A stretch of 64,000 nucleotides of DNA from Pleurocapsa minor HA4230-MV1 (GTDB lineage Bacteria; Cyanobacteriota; Cyanobacteriia; Cyanobacteriales; Xenococcaceae): the NCBI GenBank assembly GCA_019359095.1, contig JAHHHZ010000017.1:62001-126000 (forward strand), read 5' to 3'. Below the pieces are notes generated by a model that was not told where the DNA came from, made no database searches, and saw nothing but the letters and a program-made list of their open reading frames with translations. Positions 44,948-53,440 of this stretch are shown here, piece after piece. The first letter of the stretch is position 1; each line of letters starts with the position of its first letter. The position numbers and the translations under genes were made by a program.

Positions 44948-46258
44948 CTAACAATTTACACGAGCTAAATTAGGCATTACTTTCATCTCGATCGCTGAAT
45001 ATTCTACAGGTTCGCCATCAACTACTAAAATACCTTTGTCGGTTAGAGGCTCTAGCTTAAAAGCGCTAACTTTGTAATATTCCAGATGAGGTAGATCCAG
45101 GTGTTGTCCTTTGCCACAGCGTAACAGAGCTTGTAGTAATTCCCAGCGGGATGTTCCCTGGCGCATTACCAGAACATCGATCGCACCATCATTTATGCTG
45201 GCATAGGGCGTAACGTTCATATCATGGGCAGCCCAAGGGGTATTCATTGCCCAGAGAAAGATAAAATCGTCTTCTATTACCTGCCAACTTGGAGATGAGT
45301 TTTCCTTGATTTGGTTAAAATCGGCATGGGGAAGATAAGAAAATCTGCCTCTGTAGGTACGTAGTAAACTCATCAGGATTAAGGCATAAACATCGAATCT
45401 TAATGCCCCTAAAAACTTGAGCTTTTCTGACTCAACATCCACCTCACTAATTAAACCCCAGGCGAGGGATAGGCAACTGTAGTACTCCTGACCATTTTGG
45501 GTAACGGTAGCGAGATCCAAACTCTGTTGTCTACCTTTGGCAATCATAAAAGCAGCATTTAGCGGATCGTAACTTTCTCCAGCAGATTCTAATAAACTCT
45601 TAGCTAAACCATCTCCAGTCCCCCCAGGAATAGTACCCAACGGTAGTTTAATGGCAGTTTCACGATCGCGACGACTCATCAAACCAGCGATCGCATCATG
45701 AATCGTACCATCTCCCCCGACAATTACTAACCCGTCTGTTTCTTGAAGATCGAGATTAAGAACTAGGTTTTTAGTATCCGCAGCGCTGATAGTTTTGGTG
45801 ACGGTGTAGGTTAAATTACTGCGATCTAACAATGGACGTACCTGCTCAAATATCTTAACGCCTTGCTGCTTACCGCTATGGGGATTAATCACAACCTGTA
45901 GATGACGACACTTAATGTCTGCCTCGATCGCTTTACCGACTAAAGTATTATTAATTGCTGTTTGCCATTGCGATCGCTTTGCTAAATCTCCACAGGTAAA
46001 ATAATATTCCTGTAATACTCGGCGTTGCTTTTTAACGATCGGGCCAACTGTTTGCTGGGGATAAGCCGACACCAAAAGGCATGGCTGGCGATCATCTCCA
46101 CGATTAACTAGGGCAGTACCTACCACATCATCTAAACAAAGCTGCTGTTTAATTCCCCTCTGCTGCCAATACAAAAAATCTTTAGTTAAGATACCTACTT
46201 CAGTTGCCGTTTCGGGATAGCTAGCTAGCTTGCTCTTAAAAATGACGCAGTTTTCCAT
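44948..46258 (-). CDS. Diacylglycerol/sphingosine-kinase-like lipid kinase
   Basis: 436 residues. The catalytic DAGK domain starts at about 120 (LQVVINPHSGKQQGVKIFEQ) with nucleotide loop VGGDGTIHDAI and GTIPGGTGDGLAKS; the C-terminal beta-sandwich includes NDGAIDVLVMRQG and VDGEPVEYSAIE. The N-terminal 110 residues form a PH-like or family-specific extension as in eukaryotic sphingosine kinases. Probably phosphorylates a membrane lipid. Read in series with the GT2-GtrA gene, 38 bases apart. Confidence 0.85.
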   Translation of the reverse strand: MENCVIFKSKLASYPETATEVGILTKDFLYWQQRGIKQQLCLDDVVGTALVNRGDDRQPCLLVSAYPQQTVGPIVKKQRRVLQEYYFTCGDLAKRSQWQTAINNTLVGKAIEADIKCRHLQVVINPHSGKQQGVKIFEQVRPLLDRSNLTYTVTKTISAADTKNLVLNLDLQETDGLVIVGGDGTIHDAIAGLMSRRDRETAIKLPLGTIPGGTGDGLAKSLLESAGESYDPLNAAFMIAKGRQQSLDLATVTQNGQEYYSCLSLAWGLISEVDVESEKLKFLGALRFDVYALILMSLLRTYRGRFSYLPHADFNQIKENSSPSWQVIEDDFIFLWAMNTPWAAHDMNVTPYASINDGAIDVLVMRQGTSRWELLQALLRCGKGQHLDLPHLEYYKVSAFKLEPLTDKGILVVDGEPVEYSAIEMKVMPNLARVNC

Positions 46259-46336
46259 TCAAATCAACATTAATACCAAATTAAATTGTATTTCCTAAAT
46301 CACGTCTAATGTAAATTAGCTTCGTTCTAATTTACT

Positions 46337-46440
46337 AGCTGTTAGCTCTTAGCTGTTAGCTCTTAGCTAAAAATGAATCATTGTGATTTTTAATGCACAT
46401 TAGGCGTAAATCAGTAATCAGTAATCAGTAATTAGTAATC
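46337..46440. repeat. Two heptanucleotide repeat arrays before the hemF stop
   Basis: 46337-46368 holds imperfect units of TTAGCTC/TTAGCTG; 46411-46440 holds units of CAGTAAT/TAGTAAT that reach the hemF stop codon. Confidence 0.65.
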
Positions 46441-47467
46441 ACTCACCTTTCCAATTAATCCAATCTTGAGGCTTAAGAAATGTCTCGTATAATTCGGCTT
46501 CAGGACTATTGGGTTCTGGTCGATAATTATATTGCCAACGAACTAAAGGTGGTAAAGACATTAAGATCGATTCAGTCCGTCCATTAGTTTGTAAGCCAAA
46601 AATAGTACCACGGTCATAAACTAAATTAAATTCTACATAGCGTCCACGACGGTATAACTGAAAATTCCGCTCTCTTTCCCCATATTCCATATCTTTGCGT
46701 CTGGCGATAATTGGCAGATAAGCAGGCAAAAAGCTTTTGCCACAATCTTGCACAAAGTTAAAAATATCTGACCAACTGCGGTGATCGACTTCTCCTAACT
46801 TGTTACTATACTCTGCTGCTGCTTTATCTGGATGAGGCCCTTTATATAGTTGACCTGTACCATCTTGATAGTCAAAGAATAGTCCCCCCACACCTCTAGT
46901 TTCCTGACGGTGTTTGAGATAAAAATACTCGTCGCACCAGTACTTAAAGACAGAATGATATTCAGGATGATGGCGATCGCAAGTTTCTTTATATGTCCGA
47001 TGAAAATGGGCAGCGTCTTCGGCAAAAGGATAGTAAGGAGTTAGATCCGCACCACCACCAAACCACCAAACTGGCCCCGCCTCAAAATAACGATAGTTGA
47101 GGTGAACTGTTGGCAAATAAGGGCTGCGGGGATGCAACACCATTGATGTACCTGTAGCATAAAACCCGTGTCCTGCTGCTTCGGGACGCTGTTTAAGGAT
47201 TGAGGGAGGTAACTGACTACCCCATACTTCAGAGAAATTAACGCCACCCTGTTCTAAAATACCGCCATCTGCCAATACGCGCGATCGCCCGCCTCCTCCT
47301 TCTTCTCTCTCCCAGCTATCCTCTTGAAACTTACCACCATCGACTGATTCTAAGCCAGCACAAATTTCATCCTGTAACTGTTTCATAAACTGACTTACTC
47401 TTTCTTTTGAGTCAGTTGGGGGTTGGTCAGGTTGCTTTTTAGTGGGATTAGTATTAATGGCGGTCAT
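46439..47467 (-). CDS. hemF: Coproporphyrinogen III oxidase, oxygen-dependent
   Basis: Oxidative decarboxylation of coproporphyrinogen III to protoporphyrinogen IX in haem and chlorophyll synthesis, aerobic enzyme. 342 residues, usual length. Conserved [19 protein letters not shown], the catalytic-region [22 protein letters not shown] and the C-terminal [20 protein letters not shown] are complete. ATG 47467. A+T-rich spacer and small repeats lie upstream. Confidence 0.96.
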   Translation of the reverse strand: MTAINTNPTKKQPDQPPTDSKERVSQFMKQLQDEICAGLESVDGGKFQEDSWEREEGGGGRSRVLADGGILEQGGVNFSEVWGSQLPPSILKQRPEAAGHGFYATGTSMVLHPRSPYLPTVHLNYRYFEAGPVWWFGGGADLTPYYPFAEDAAHFHRTYKETCDRHHPEYHSVFKYWCDEYFYLKHRQETRGVGGLFFDYQDGTGQLYKGPHPDKAAAEYSNKLGEVDHRSWSDIFNFVQDCGKSFLPAYLPIIARRKDMEYGERERNFQLYRRGRYVEFNLVYDRGTIFGLQTNGRTESILMSLPPLVRWQYNYRPEPNSPEAELYETFLKPQDWINWKGE

Positions 47468-47659
47468 GAGGAGATTAAAATTAAGTTTAAAACTGCTTCA
47501 CTCAGACTATCTCGATCTGGTGTAATCGCACCACCACTAAGCAAAAGTAACCAGAATATCTTTACGAATTTGCAAAGTTTCTTAATAAATATCTAAAATA
47601 TTGTCTTTTGCCGTTTGTTCTGAGATTAATGTTTAAGCGATCGCTAATTATCAATGAGC

Positions 47660-47720
47660 AATGAGTCCTAAAGGATTAGCCCTAAAGGATTAGCTCGCAA
47701 GCTCGCGTCCTTCGCGTCAC
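47660..47720. repeat. Small dispersed repeat
   Basis: GAGTCCTAAAGGATTAGC, CCTAAAGGATTAGCTCGC, AAGCTCGCGTCCTTCGCG, TCAC: the same element as at the hisC start. The remaining part of 47468-47741 upstream of hemF contains a HIP1 site and no gene. Confidence 0.65.
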
Positions 47721-47741
47721 AATGAACATTGAACAATAATC

Positions 47742-47876
47742 CAGGGCTATTTCATTCTCATATATCCAGAGAATAAATTCTCTGTTTAAGTACCGTTAAG
47801 TCCGTTTAAACGGACTTTAATTTTAAGCCAAGAAATTTATTTCTTGGTTCACTACAGTTAGAACAAAATAACCCTG
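47742..47876. mobile_element. MITE, copy 1 (135 bases)
   Basis: Begins CAGGGCTATTTCATTCT and ends AGAACAAAATAACCCTG, imperfect terminal inverted repeats. Contains three perfect palindromes: 47768-47783 (AGAGAATAAATTCTCT), 47799-47816 and 47828-47847. More than 90 percent identical by eye to 57717-57850. Flanks on the minus strand read GATTATTCGT before and GATTATTGTT after, a likely decayed target duplication. It lies 8 bases beyond the stop of the antitoxin-like gene at 47885-48103. Confidence 0.85.
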
Positions 47877-47884
47877 ACGAATAA

Positions 47885-48103
47885 TCACTGCAATACTTCC
47901 CAATCCTCAGAAGAAACAGCAGGTTCAAAAGGGTCATCATAGTGAATAACTGTTCCCCTTAATGGATGAGAATTAGAGATAGTTTTTGATGAAATACATT
48001 CCAAAATGATTATTTCTACTTCATCACCTTTTTTGAAAGGCAAGTTTGGCAGTGATAGCTTCCCGTTTTCAGTAAAAGTAGCTTTGATACGGTGCGAATT
48101 CAT
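47885..48103 (-). CDS. Orphan antitoxin-like protein
   Basis: 72 residues from ATG 48103. The N-terminus IKATFTENGKLSLPNLPFKK is AbrB/SpoVT-like beta-hairpin sequence (GDEVEIIIL), and the C-terminal YDDPFEPAVSSEDWEVLQ is acidic, as in VapB-type antitoxins. The stop TGA overlaps a GTG (GTGA), followed by ATT ATT as in many VapC starts (Met-Ile-Ile), but the MITE begins at the next codon and no toxin follows. Family assignment tentative. Confidence 0.6.
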   Translation of the reverse strand: MNSHRIKATFTENGKLSLPNLPFKKGDEVEIIILECISSKTISNSHPLRGTVIHYDDPFEPAVSSEDWEVLQ

Positions 48104-48200
48104 TTTTCTGACCATAGATAATTAAATTAATTATCGCTTCCTAAATTAAACAATTGCTGAAGGGATTTTTGGACGCGATCGCGATCGCTTGTGGCTAACT

Positions 48201-48343
48201 TACCAATCTTTAAAAATAACTAAAGCGGGGCGTTTGCTTGGTGCGCGTGCGATATGCCGTGAGACGACATATCGGTCGCATCCGCTTTTCGTAGCGGAAC
48301 TGTCAGTAAAAGGAAAAGGTACAACTACCACCTCAAATGGGTT
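48201..48343 (-). pseudogene. MazF/PemK-type toxin remnant interrupted by a 54-base repeat
   Basis: Directly behind the stop of the AbrB-type antitoxin, in the same frame, the minus strand encodes NPFEVVVVPFPFTDSSATK, the MazF N-terminus. An 18-codon insert (48286-48233) follows, then RPALVIFKDW and a TAA. Joining the two pieces gives the classic SATK-RPALVI of MazF. The start codon is missing: the expected ATGA overlap reads ATAG. The downstream two-thirds of the gene is not recognisable. No active toxin can be made. Confidence 0.75.
48233..48286. repeat. 54-base small palindromic repeat inside the mazF remnant
   Basis: Contains CGATATG and CATATCG arms around 11 bases, flanked by GCG-rich sequence. 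It splits the toxin reading frame without shifting it. Confidence 0.6.
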
Positions 48344-48586
48344 CTATAAGTCACGATAAGCTTTCTCATCAGCTTCCGATGACCATTCCCCCAGAGTAGC
48401 GGAAATTGACTCTAGGTATTCCCAGTCTACGGTTGATACTTTTTTGAGAACTACTTTTTCATCTTCTATTTCAAAGATAATGCGATCGCCTTTTTCAATC
48501 TCTAGTTTCTCTCGTACTCCTCTGGGGATAGTTGCTTGATACTTTTGAGTTACCTTGGAGATTAATTTGCTTTTCGCGATCGCCAT
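48344..48586 (-). CDS. AbrB/MazE-family antitoxin
   Basis: 80 residues from ATG 48586. The AbrB swapped-hairpin DNA-binding domain is seen as KVTQKYQATIPRGVREKLEI with GDRIIFEI; the acidic C-terminal tail SSEADEKAYRDL would bind a MazF toxin. The toxin gene right behind it is broken, so it is an orphan, perhaps kept for repression or anti-addiction. The protein itself is complete. Confidence 0.8.
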   Translation of the reverse strand: MAIAKSKLISKVTQKYQATIPRGVREKLEIEKGDRIIFEIEDEKVVLKKVSTVDWEYLESISATLGEWSSEADEKAYRDL

Positions 48587-48658
48587 TACCAATCTTTACT
48601 TACTAAATATCTACTTTAGTTATACCGTATTACCGTATTACTTAAAGCCGATGGCTAA

Positions 48659-50338
48659 TTAAAAACTAAAAGTGGTTCGCAACGCACCAATAAATAAATC
48701 ATCATTGTCATCATTATTATCTGGTTTGTTAACGTAGATCACGCCTGGGGTAATGGCAATATTATCGTTGAGCTGATATTGATAAAAAGCTTCAGCATGT
48801 AAAGATTTTTCTTCATCTTCGTTAAACCCTTCGGCATCAATACTTGAGTCGCTAACCCAGGGTTCCATCCCGACAATAATTCCTCCCATACTGCCTTCTT
48901 TACCCAAATCAGGAAAGGCGAGAGTAGCTGCCCAGTTCCAGATATCTTGTGAGCCACGTTCCACAATTTGTCCATCGACGTTGACAGCATCTAGGGTTCT
49001 AACCTTACTTAAGCCACCCCAACCGCCAATGACAAGGCGATCGCTCAAAGCATAAGAAAACTGTGCGCCATAGGAATTACTTGATGTTGGGACACCACCC
49101 TCGAACACTCCTGGAAGTAAAGGATCGGCGTCTTCCCCTGGTTCGGTAAGAGATTTGATATTGGCTAAATCACTCCCAACACCAGTATCGCTCTGGTTGT
49201 AACCATTAACGTAAGTTAGAGCAATACCTAGCTTTTCAAAAGGAGTAATAGTTAACTGTCCCAGCGCACTATAAGAACCATTAAATAAACCCGCTCCCTG
49301 ATTGGGATCGCTGGCTTCCCCTGCTAAATATCCCGCACTTAACTCCAGCTTGTCACCAAAACTGTGAATTATGCCTAAACCCGTCTCTCCTGGAGGAGAA
49401 TAAATTGGACTACGAGTACCAAAAGCCGAAATTGCTCCCGATCCGCCATCCCCGTCTAACACGCTCAGCGTATTGGCAATATCATCCGCAGCCAGTCCAA
49501 ATGCACCAATCAGTACATTAGTATTTTCGCCAATCGGGCGATCGTAAAATAAAACTTCTAAATTTAAATTATTATCATCAGGTTGCGCAAAAGCAAGTTC
49601 TCCCTGAAATGTACCCGTGGTTTCGGAAAACTCAGGAAAGTTACCCGTAGATAAGCGAGTAAACAGTAAATCATCTCCTGTAAAGCTAGTTTCTAATTCG
49701 AGGCGAGTGCGATAGCCAAAAACAGGCACGCGATCGATGTCGTCATCATCTGTGTCTTGGTTTAATTCTGTGTTTGAACCACTAATCACACTAGCGACTC
49801 CAAAAACTGCTTCTCCAACTAACTTAGTGGTAGTGGAAAATTGACTATCTTCTAATACGGCAGTTCTGCCTTCAAGTTCGTCAACTCTACCACCTAGAGT
49901 AGCTAATTCTGCTTGAAATTCTTGGTTTAATTGATTAATCGCTTCTAGATCTTCTTGGCTAACAGAATCGGAAGAAGCAATTAGGCGTTCAATTTGATTT
50001 AAGCAAGAGTTTAAACCCGCAGCAAATTCATAACGAGTTAGGGATCGATCGCCTCGATAGGTTTGATTGGGAAATCCTGCAATACAGCCATAGCGATCGA
50101 CTAAGCTTCTTAACGCTTCATAAGCCCAGTCTGTAGGCGAGACATCTCGTAACTGATTGACATTGGTTACTTGCCCAAGATTATTATTTGGATTATTTTG
50201 ACCTTCTTGTCCGTATTCTTCTACTTGATTAAGTAGTTCGCTGGATTCTGTTTGAGCCTGGGCTGGACAAGTATATAAACCTGCAACTAAAGCAATAACA
50301 ATAATTGCAGCATTTTTACCCAAAGAAACCTTAGTCAT
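48659..50338 (-). CDS. SLH-domain porin (cyanobacterial OprB/Som family)
   Basis: Outer-membrane channel for small solutes or ions. From ATG 50338 it has a signal peptide (cleavage near AQAQTES), an SLH domain (about 50-110; VSPTDWAYEALRSLVDRYG, GDRSLTRYEFAAGLNSC), which binds peptidoglycan, a short coiled coil (about 120-160), and a C-terminal beta-barrel ending in Phe (ALRTTFSF). About 559 residues. Segments FPDLGKEGSMGGIIVGMEP and YQLNDNIAITPGVIYV are typical of the family, some members of which take up iron. An A+T-rich promoter region lies upstream. Confidence 0.9.
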   Translation of the reverse strand: MTKVSLGKNAAIIVIALVAGLYTCPAQAQTESSELLNQVEEYGQEGQNNPNNNLGQVTNVNQLRDVSPTDWAYEALRSLVDRYGCIAGFPNQTYRGDRSLTRYEFAAGLNSCLNQIERLIASSDSVSQEDLEAINQLNQEFQAELATLGGRVDELEGRTAVLEDSQFSTTTKLVGEAVFGVASVISGSNTELNQDTDDDDIDRVPVFGYRTRLELETSFTGDDLLFTRLSTGNFPEFSETTGTFQGELAFAQPDDNNLNLEVLFYDRPIGENTNVLIGAFGLAADDIANTLSVLDGDGGSGAISAFGTRSPIYSPPGETGLGIIHSFGDKLELSAGYLAGEASDPNQGAGLFNGSYSALGQLTITPFEKLGIALTYVNGYNQSDTGVGSDLANIKSLTEPGEDADPLLPGVFEGGVPTSSNSYGAQFSYALSDRLVIGGWGGLSKVRTLDAVNVDGQIVERGSQDIWNWAATLAFPDLGKEGSMGGIIVGMEPWVSDSSIDAEGFNEDEEKSLHAEAFYQYQLNDNIAITPGVIYVNKPDNNDDNDDLFIGALRTTFSF

Positions 50339-50422
50339 AATAATCCTCACACACAAATTCTAACGGTAATGATAATAATGATTATACTTTTCAAGCAATA
50401 CCCAACTTATTTAGATCTTGTT

Positions 50423-51163
50423 TTATAGTTCTGCCCATTCTTCAGGGAGCATATTAGCCATAACTTCAAATCCACCATCACCATCAGGTTTGAGGATATA
50501 AGCCATACCTTGAGGATCGGGATAGATTCCCGTTGCTGATTCAAAAATATCATCATGACCCACAATGATGTCGTTAGTGCCGCTTTCAGGTACAGCCGTG
50601 AGTAAGGGTGTGACGTTAGCTTTCATTTGCTCGACTTGCTCATCGGTATAATCTTCAAAAGGCAGAAAGTTTAAAGCAGGATCTTTTTCATAATCGCCAA
50701 ATGCTAAGGCTGCGGTAGTCCAGGCACGGCAGTATTCACTGGTAGTAACTTTGCCCACGGGAATTTCAGCGGTAGCAAAAGCATCTCCAATTGCTAGTGC
50801 TTGTTGCAAACCATCTTCACTTAGGACTCTTTGAGTTGAGCAATCATCTACATTTGCCGTTACCTGATCGGCATAATCTTTTTCGGTTTGAGCGTGTCTA
50901 AAGTAGATCACGTAACCGCCTTTTTGCAGTTCACTTAATAATTCTGCCTCAGTCATTTTATCTTGAAAGTCAGCGTTTGCTTGCTCGCCTGGGCTTAACT
51001 GCTCACCTTCTCCCCCTTCTTCTCCACCTTGAGCCATGATTGAGGTGTTAGCACGATCTCTTTCGGCGATCGCCAATGAGTATTCACCCGCATCAACTGT
51101 ATTGCCAGTTAGACTAACTGCTGTCGCTAATCCGAGTACTACAAATAATTCTACTGATTTCAT
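50423..51163 (-). CDS. Exported histidine phosphatase family protein
   Basis: 246 residues. N-terminal signal-peptide-like segment (MKSVELFVVLGLATAVSLTG) with an acidic, Gly-rich linker (GGEEGGEGEQLSPGEQ), then a phosphoglycerate-mutase-fold domain. The catalytic His motif reads YFRHAQTEKD, and the second His lies in IIVGHDDIF. Arg of the pocket is in SEYCRAW. Presumably a periplasmic phosphatase, substrate unknown. It lies 84 bases upstream of the porin gene on the same strand. Confidence 0.8.
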   Translation of the reverse strand: MKSVELFVVLGLATAVSLTGNTVDAGEYSLAIAERDRANTSIMAQGGEEGGEGEQLSPGEQANADFQDKMTEAELLSELQKGGYVIYFRHAQTEKDYADQVTANVDDCSTQRVLSEDGLQQALAIGDAFATAEIPVGKVTTSEYCRAWTTAALAFGDYEKDPALNFLPFEDYTDEQVEQMKANVTPLLTAVPESGTNDIIVGHDDIFESATGIYPDPQGMAYILKPDGDGGFEVMANMLPEEWAEL

Positions 51164-51236
51164 CTTGATAAGTATTCTGATTAATCCTAGAACTTTTGAG
51201 AATACATTTAATGAGAACTTATGTCAAATAGTGGAC

Positions 51237-52568
51237 TTAAAAAATGAATTTTAGCTCGATACTCCAAGACTTAGATTCATGTTCAGGAGGAATAATTACT
51301 ATTTGCTGAATAAATTCGCGAAAATAAAACCGCCTTTCTGCTTCGGATAAGTCTAGCCAGAATTGTGGTAAAGAAACGGCTTGGGCGATCGCTTTTAAAT
51401 TACCTGGAGGCAGTTGCGCCATGTTGATTTCTAGCTGGGCAATTTCGGTACGGAGTTTATAGGTGCGTAAAGCGACAGTTTCTTGGTCTAAGATCCCCTG
51501 TTCTTCTAAATCGAGTAATTGTTGGAGTATAGCTTGCTGCTTAAGAATTTTTTGCTCACCAGATTTCTTAATCGCCGAGTCAGGAGGAAGTTCTAATTGG
51601 GCAACTGCTAAAGGTAGCTCAAGGCAAATTTTAGTAATGGTTTGAGTTAAAACTTGAGCATAGGCGATCGCTTTGCACTTAGGTTTTTTTGGGCATTTAG
51701 GGCAACGCAGATACAAGTATTCAGTTTGTTTGTGATGTTGCGTCACGCGAGTAATATTCATCCCTAACTGACACTGCTGACAGACAACTAAACCCGCCAA
51801 AGATCGAGGTGCGCTAGCGGTACGACTGGGTAGAGAGCGATTGCGACGCAGTAGACGATCTATTTGCGCTGCTTCTTCGGAGTTAATAATTGCCGTGTGG
51901 GTATGAGAAATTATTGACTGATTTTTAGATTGTTTTTGATATTGTAAACTGCCTCGATAGACAGGATTAGTCAGCCAATTGCGTCCTGTAGTGGGGGAAA
52001 TCTTTTTCCCATAACGCTTTTCGAGATAACGAACTGCACCCCGCAAAGAACCAAATAAAATAAACCTTTCAAAAAAATCTTTAACTACTGGAGCTGTACT
52101 TTTATCCACCAAATAACGATCTTGTCCCCGACGATATCCGTAGGGCGCTTTACCAGGTGGAGGCAGCATTTTTAAACGATTACGGGCATGACCCTGTTCG
52201 AGGCGCTGACGTTGCTTATTAGTTTGTATTTCTTGCAGTAAATTACTTAATTTAAGCTTTAATTGTTCGCGTTTTAACTGACCCCATTGGGGCGAACTAT
52301 AATCTTGTTCTGTAGCAATAATCTCCACTCCTAAAGACTCTAATTGATTAAGGCGATCGCAAATTATCTCCAGATTGTCTCCCAATTCTTCAAGCCGACG
52401 AACTAATAAATACTTAGGCGTTTCTAAGGCGCAATCTGCAATTAGTTTTTGTAGCTGTTGATGTCCTCCTATATCTTGATAGACGCGATCGACTTCTAAA
52501 CCCCAAATGTCTCGATCGGGAGCAATTTCTAATAAAGGATCGCTATATAAATAAGCAATAATTTTCAT
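51237..52568 (-). CDS. Serine recombinase, XisF-like
   Basis: 443-residue large serine recombinase related to XisF, which excises the fdxN element in heterocysts of Anabaena. Resolvase-type catalytic domain at 1-130 with Ser9 (AYLYSD) and RRLEELGDN; recombinase domain at about 150-250 (PYGYRRGQDRYLVDKSTAPV, NPVYRGSLQYQK); zinc-ribbon Cys pairs (CQQCQLG, CPKCPKKPKC); C-terminal coiled coil. Such genes are often present as stand-alone genes in cyanobacteria lacking the element. No attachment-site pair was recognised nearby. Confidence 0.85.
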   Translation of the reverse strand: MKIIAYLYSDPLLEIAPDRDIWGLEVDRVYQDIGGHQQLQKLIADCALETPKYLLVRRLEELGDNLEIICDRLNQLESLGVEIIATEQDYSSPQWGQLKREQLKLKLSNLLQEIQTNKQRQRLEQGHARNRLKMLPPPGKAPYGYRRGQDRYLVDKSTAPVVKDFFERFILFGSLRGAVRYLEKRYGKKISPTTGRNWLTNPVYRGSLQYQKQSKNQSIISHTHTAIINSEEAAQIDRLLRRNRSLPSRTASAPRSLAGLVVCQQCQLGMNITRVTQHHKQTEYLYLRCPKCPKKPKCKAIAYAQVLTQTITKICLELPLAVAQLELPPDSAIKKSGEQKILKQQAILQQLLDLEEQGILDQETVALRTYKLRTEIAQLEINMAQLPPGNLKAIAQAVSLPQFWLDLSEAERRFYFREFIQQIVIIPPEHESKSWSIELKFIF

Positions 52569-52931
52569 GGAGTAATCTTTAGTTGATAAATTTTAGCCAG
52601 AGATTATTCCGCTCATATTGATAGGTAATACCTTCATAGTCTATCAATTTTTATGTAACAGAGATCACATGCAAGTTAATTTTTTGGTAAGATATACAAC
52701 ATCTTTATATTTTTTAATAACTATTTTATAATTGCTGTAAATGCCTCTATTTTAAAGGATATAGCTAGATAATTATGGTTGGAAGAATAATATTTTAAGT
52801 AATTTTTAACTTAATAATATTGCTATGCTTGAAAAAAATATGTATGTTTACCTTAGTAGAAATAGTTGAAATTAAACTTTTTTTACGATCGCATTTCAAC
52901 CAAGTAAATTTATCATAGAGAGACAAAGATT
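52569..52931. other. A+T-rich promoter region of the peptide cassette
   Basis: Very A+T-rich (long T and A runs), no gene. It separates the divergent recombinase gene from the precursor-peptide gene and should contain promoters for both. Confidence 0.55.
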
Positions 52932-53126
52932 ATGTCAAACGAAAGACTTTTACAACAATCAGTAGAATTTACAGAAATAGCAGATTCAGAAATGGAGCAA
53001 ATTTCTGGGGGAGACAAAATTATTCAGATTTTTAACCCCTATTCCTTTGGTTACGATAATCGCGGTGGTGACGATTATTACGGTGGTCACGGTAAGGGTA
53101 AGGGTAAAGGTAAAGGTCACCACTAA
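52932..53126 (+). CDS. Double-glycine-leader precursor peptide (bacteriocin/RiPP-like)
   Basis: 64 residues. The N-terminal 27 form a leader ending EMEQISGG, the double-glycine signal cut by C39 peptidases. The predicted 37-residue core starts DKIIQIFNPYSFGYDN and ends in (GK)4-GHH. The core has no Cys and a single Ser, so it is not a classical lanthipeptide. It is rich in Gly, Tyr, Asp, His and Lys and may bind metals through the His/Asp-rich part. The Gly-Lys tail is written by a near-perfect hexanucleotide repeat (GGTAAG/GGTAAA). The C39-type ABC exporter and adaptor genes follow on the same strand. Confidence 0.8.
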   Translation: MSNERLLQQSVEFTEIADSEMEQISGGDKIIQIFNPYSFGYDNRGGDDYYGGHGKGKGKGKGHH

Positions 53127-53204
53127 GTAAGTTTCTGCTTGAAGAGCAACTAAATTATGGTTTACAAAAACTGTAAAAACTATAATTAGCTGCCCTAGAT
53201 TAAT

Positions 53205-53238
53205 AAGGTCGCATCACTGTCAAATTGAATGCGACCTT
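53205..53238 (+). promoter_or_regulatory. 10-bp inverted repeat between precursor and exporter genes
   Basis: AAGGTCGCAT and ATGCGACCTT around 14 bases, 79 bases after the precursor stop. No T-tract follows, so it is more likely a processing or attenuation hairpin giving more precursor than exporter than a full terminator. The rest of 53127-53440 holds no gene. Confidence 0.5.
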
Positions 53239-53440
53239 ATCTATATAAATAATATCAAAATCTTAAAACCCAGAAACTGTATCCTTAAGCAACTTTTAGA
53301 ATACTTTTTAAAAATCAATAACAATTATTAATCGTTGACGTGACTTAAACATTGCTGAATGCGGTTAACTACTGGAAACATAAAACATCATTCAACTTAA
53401 CCAAACCAAGATATTAATACAGCTTTAGGATGGATCGAAC

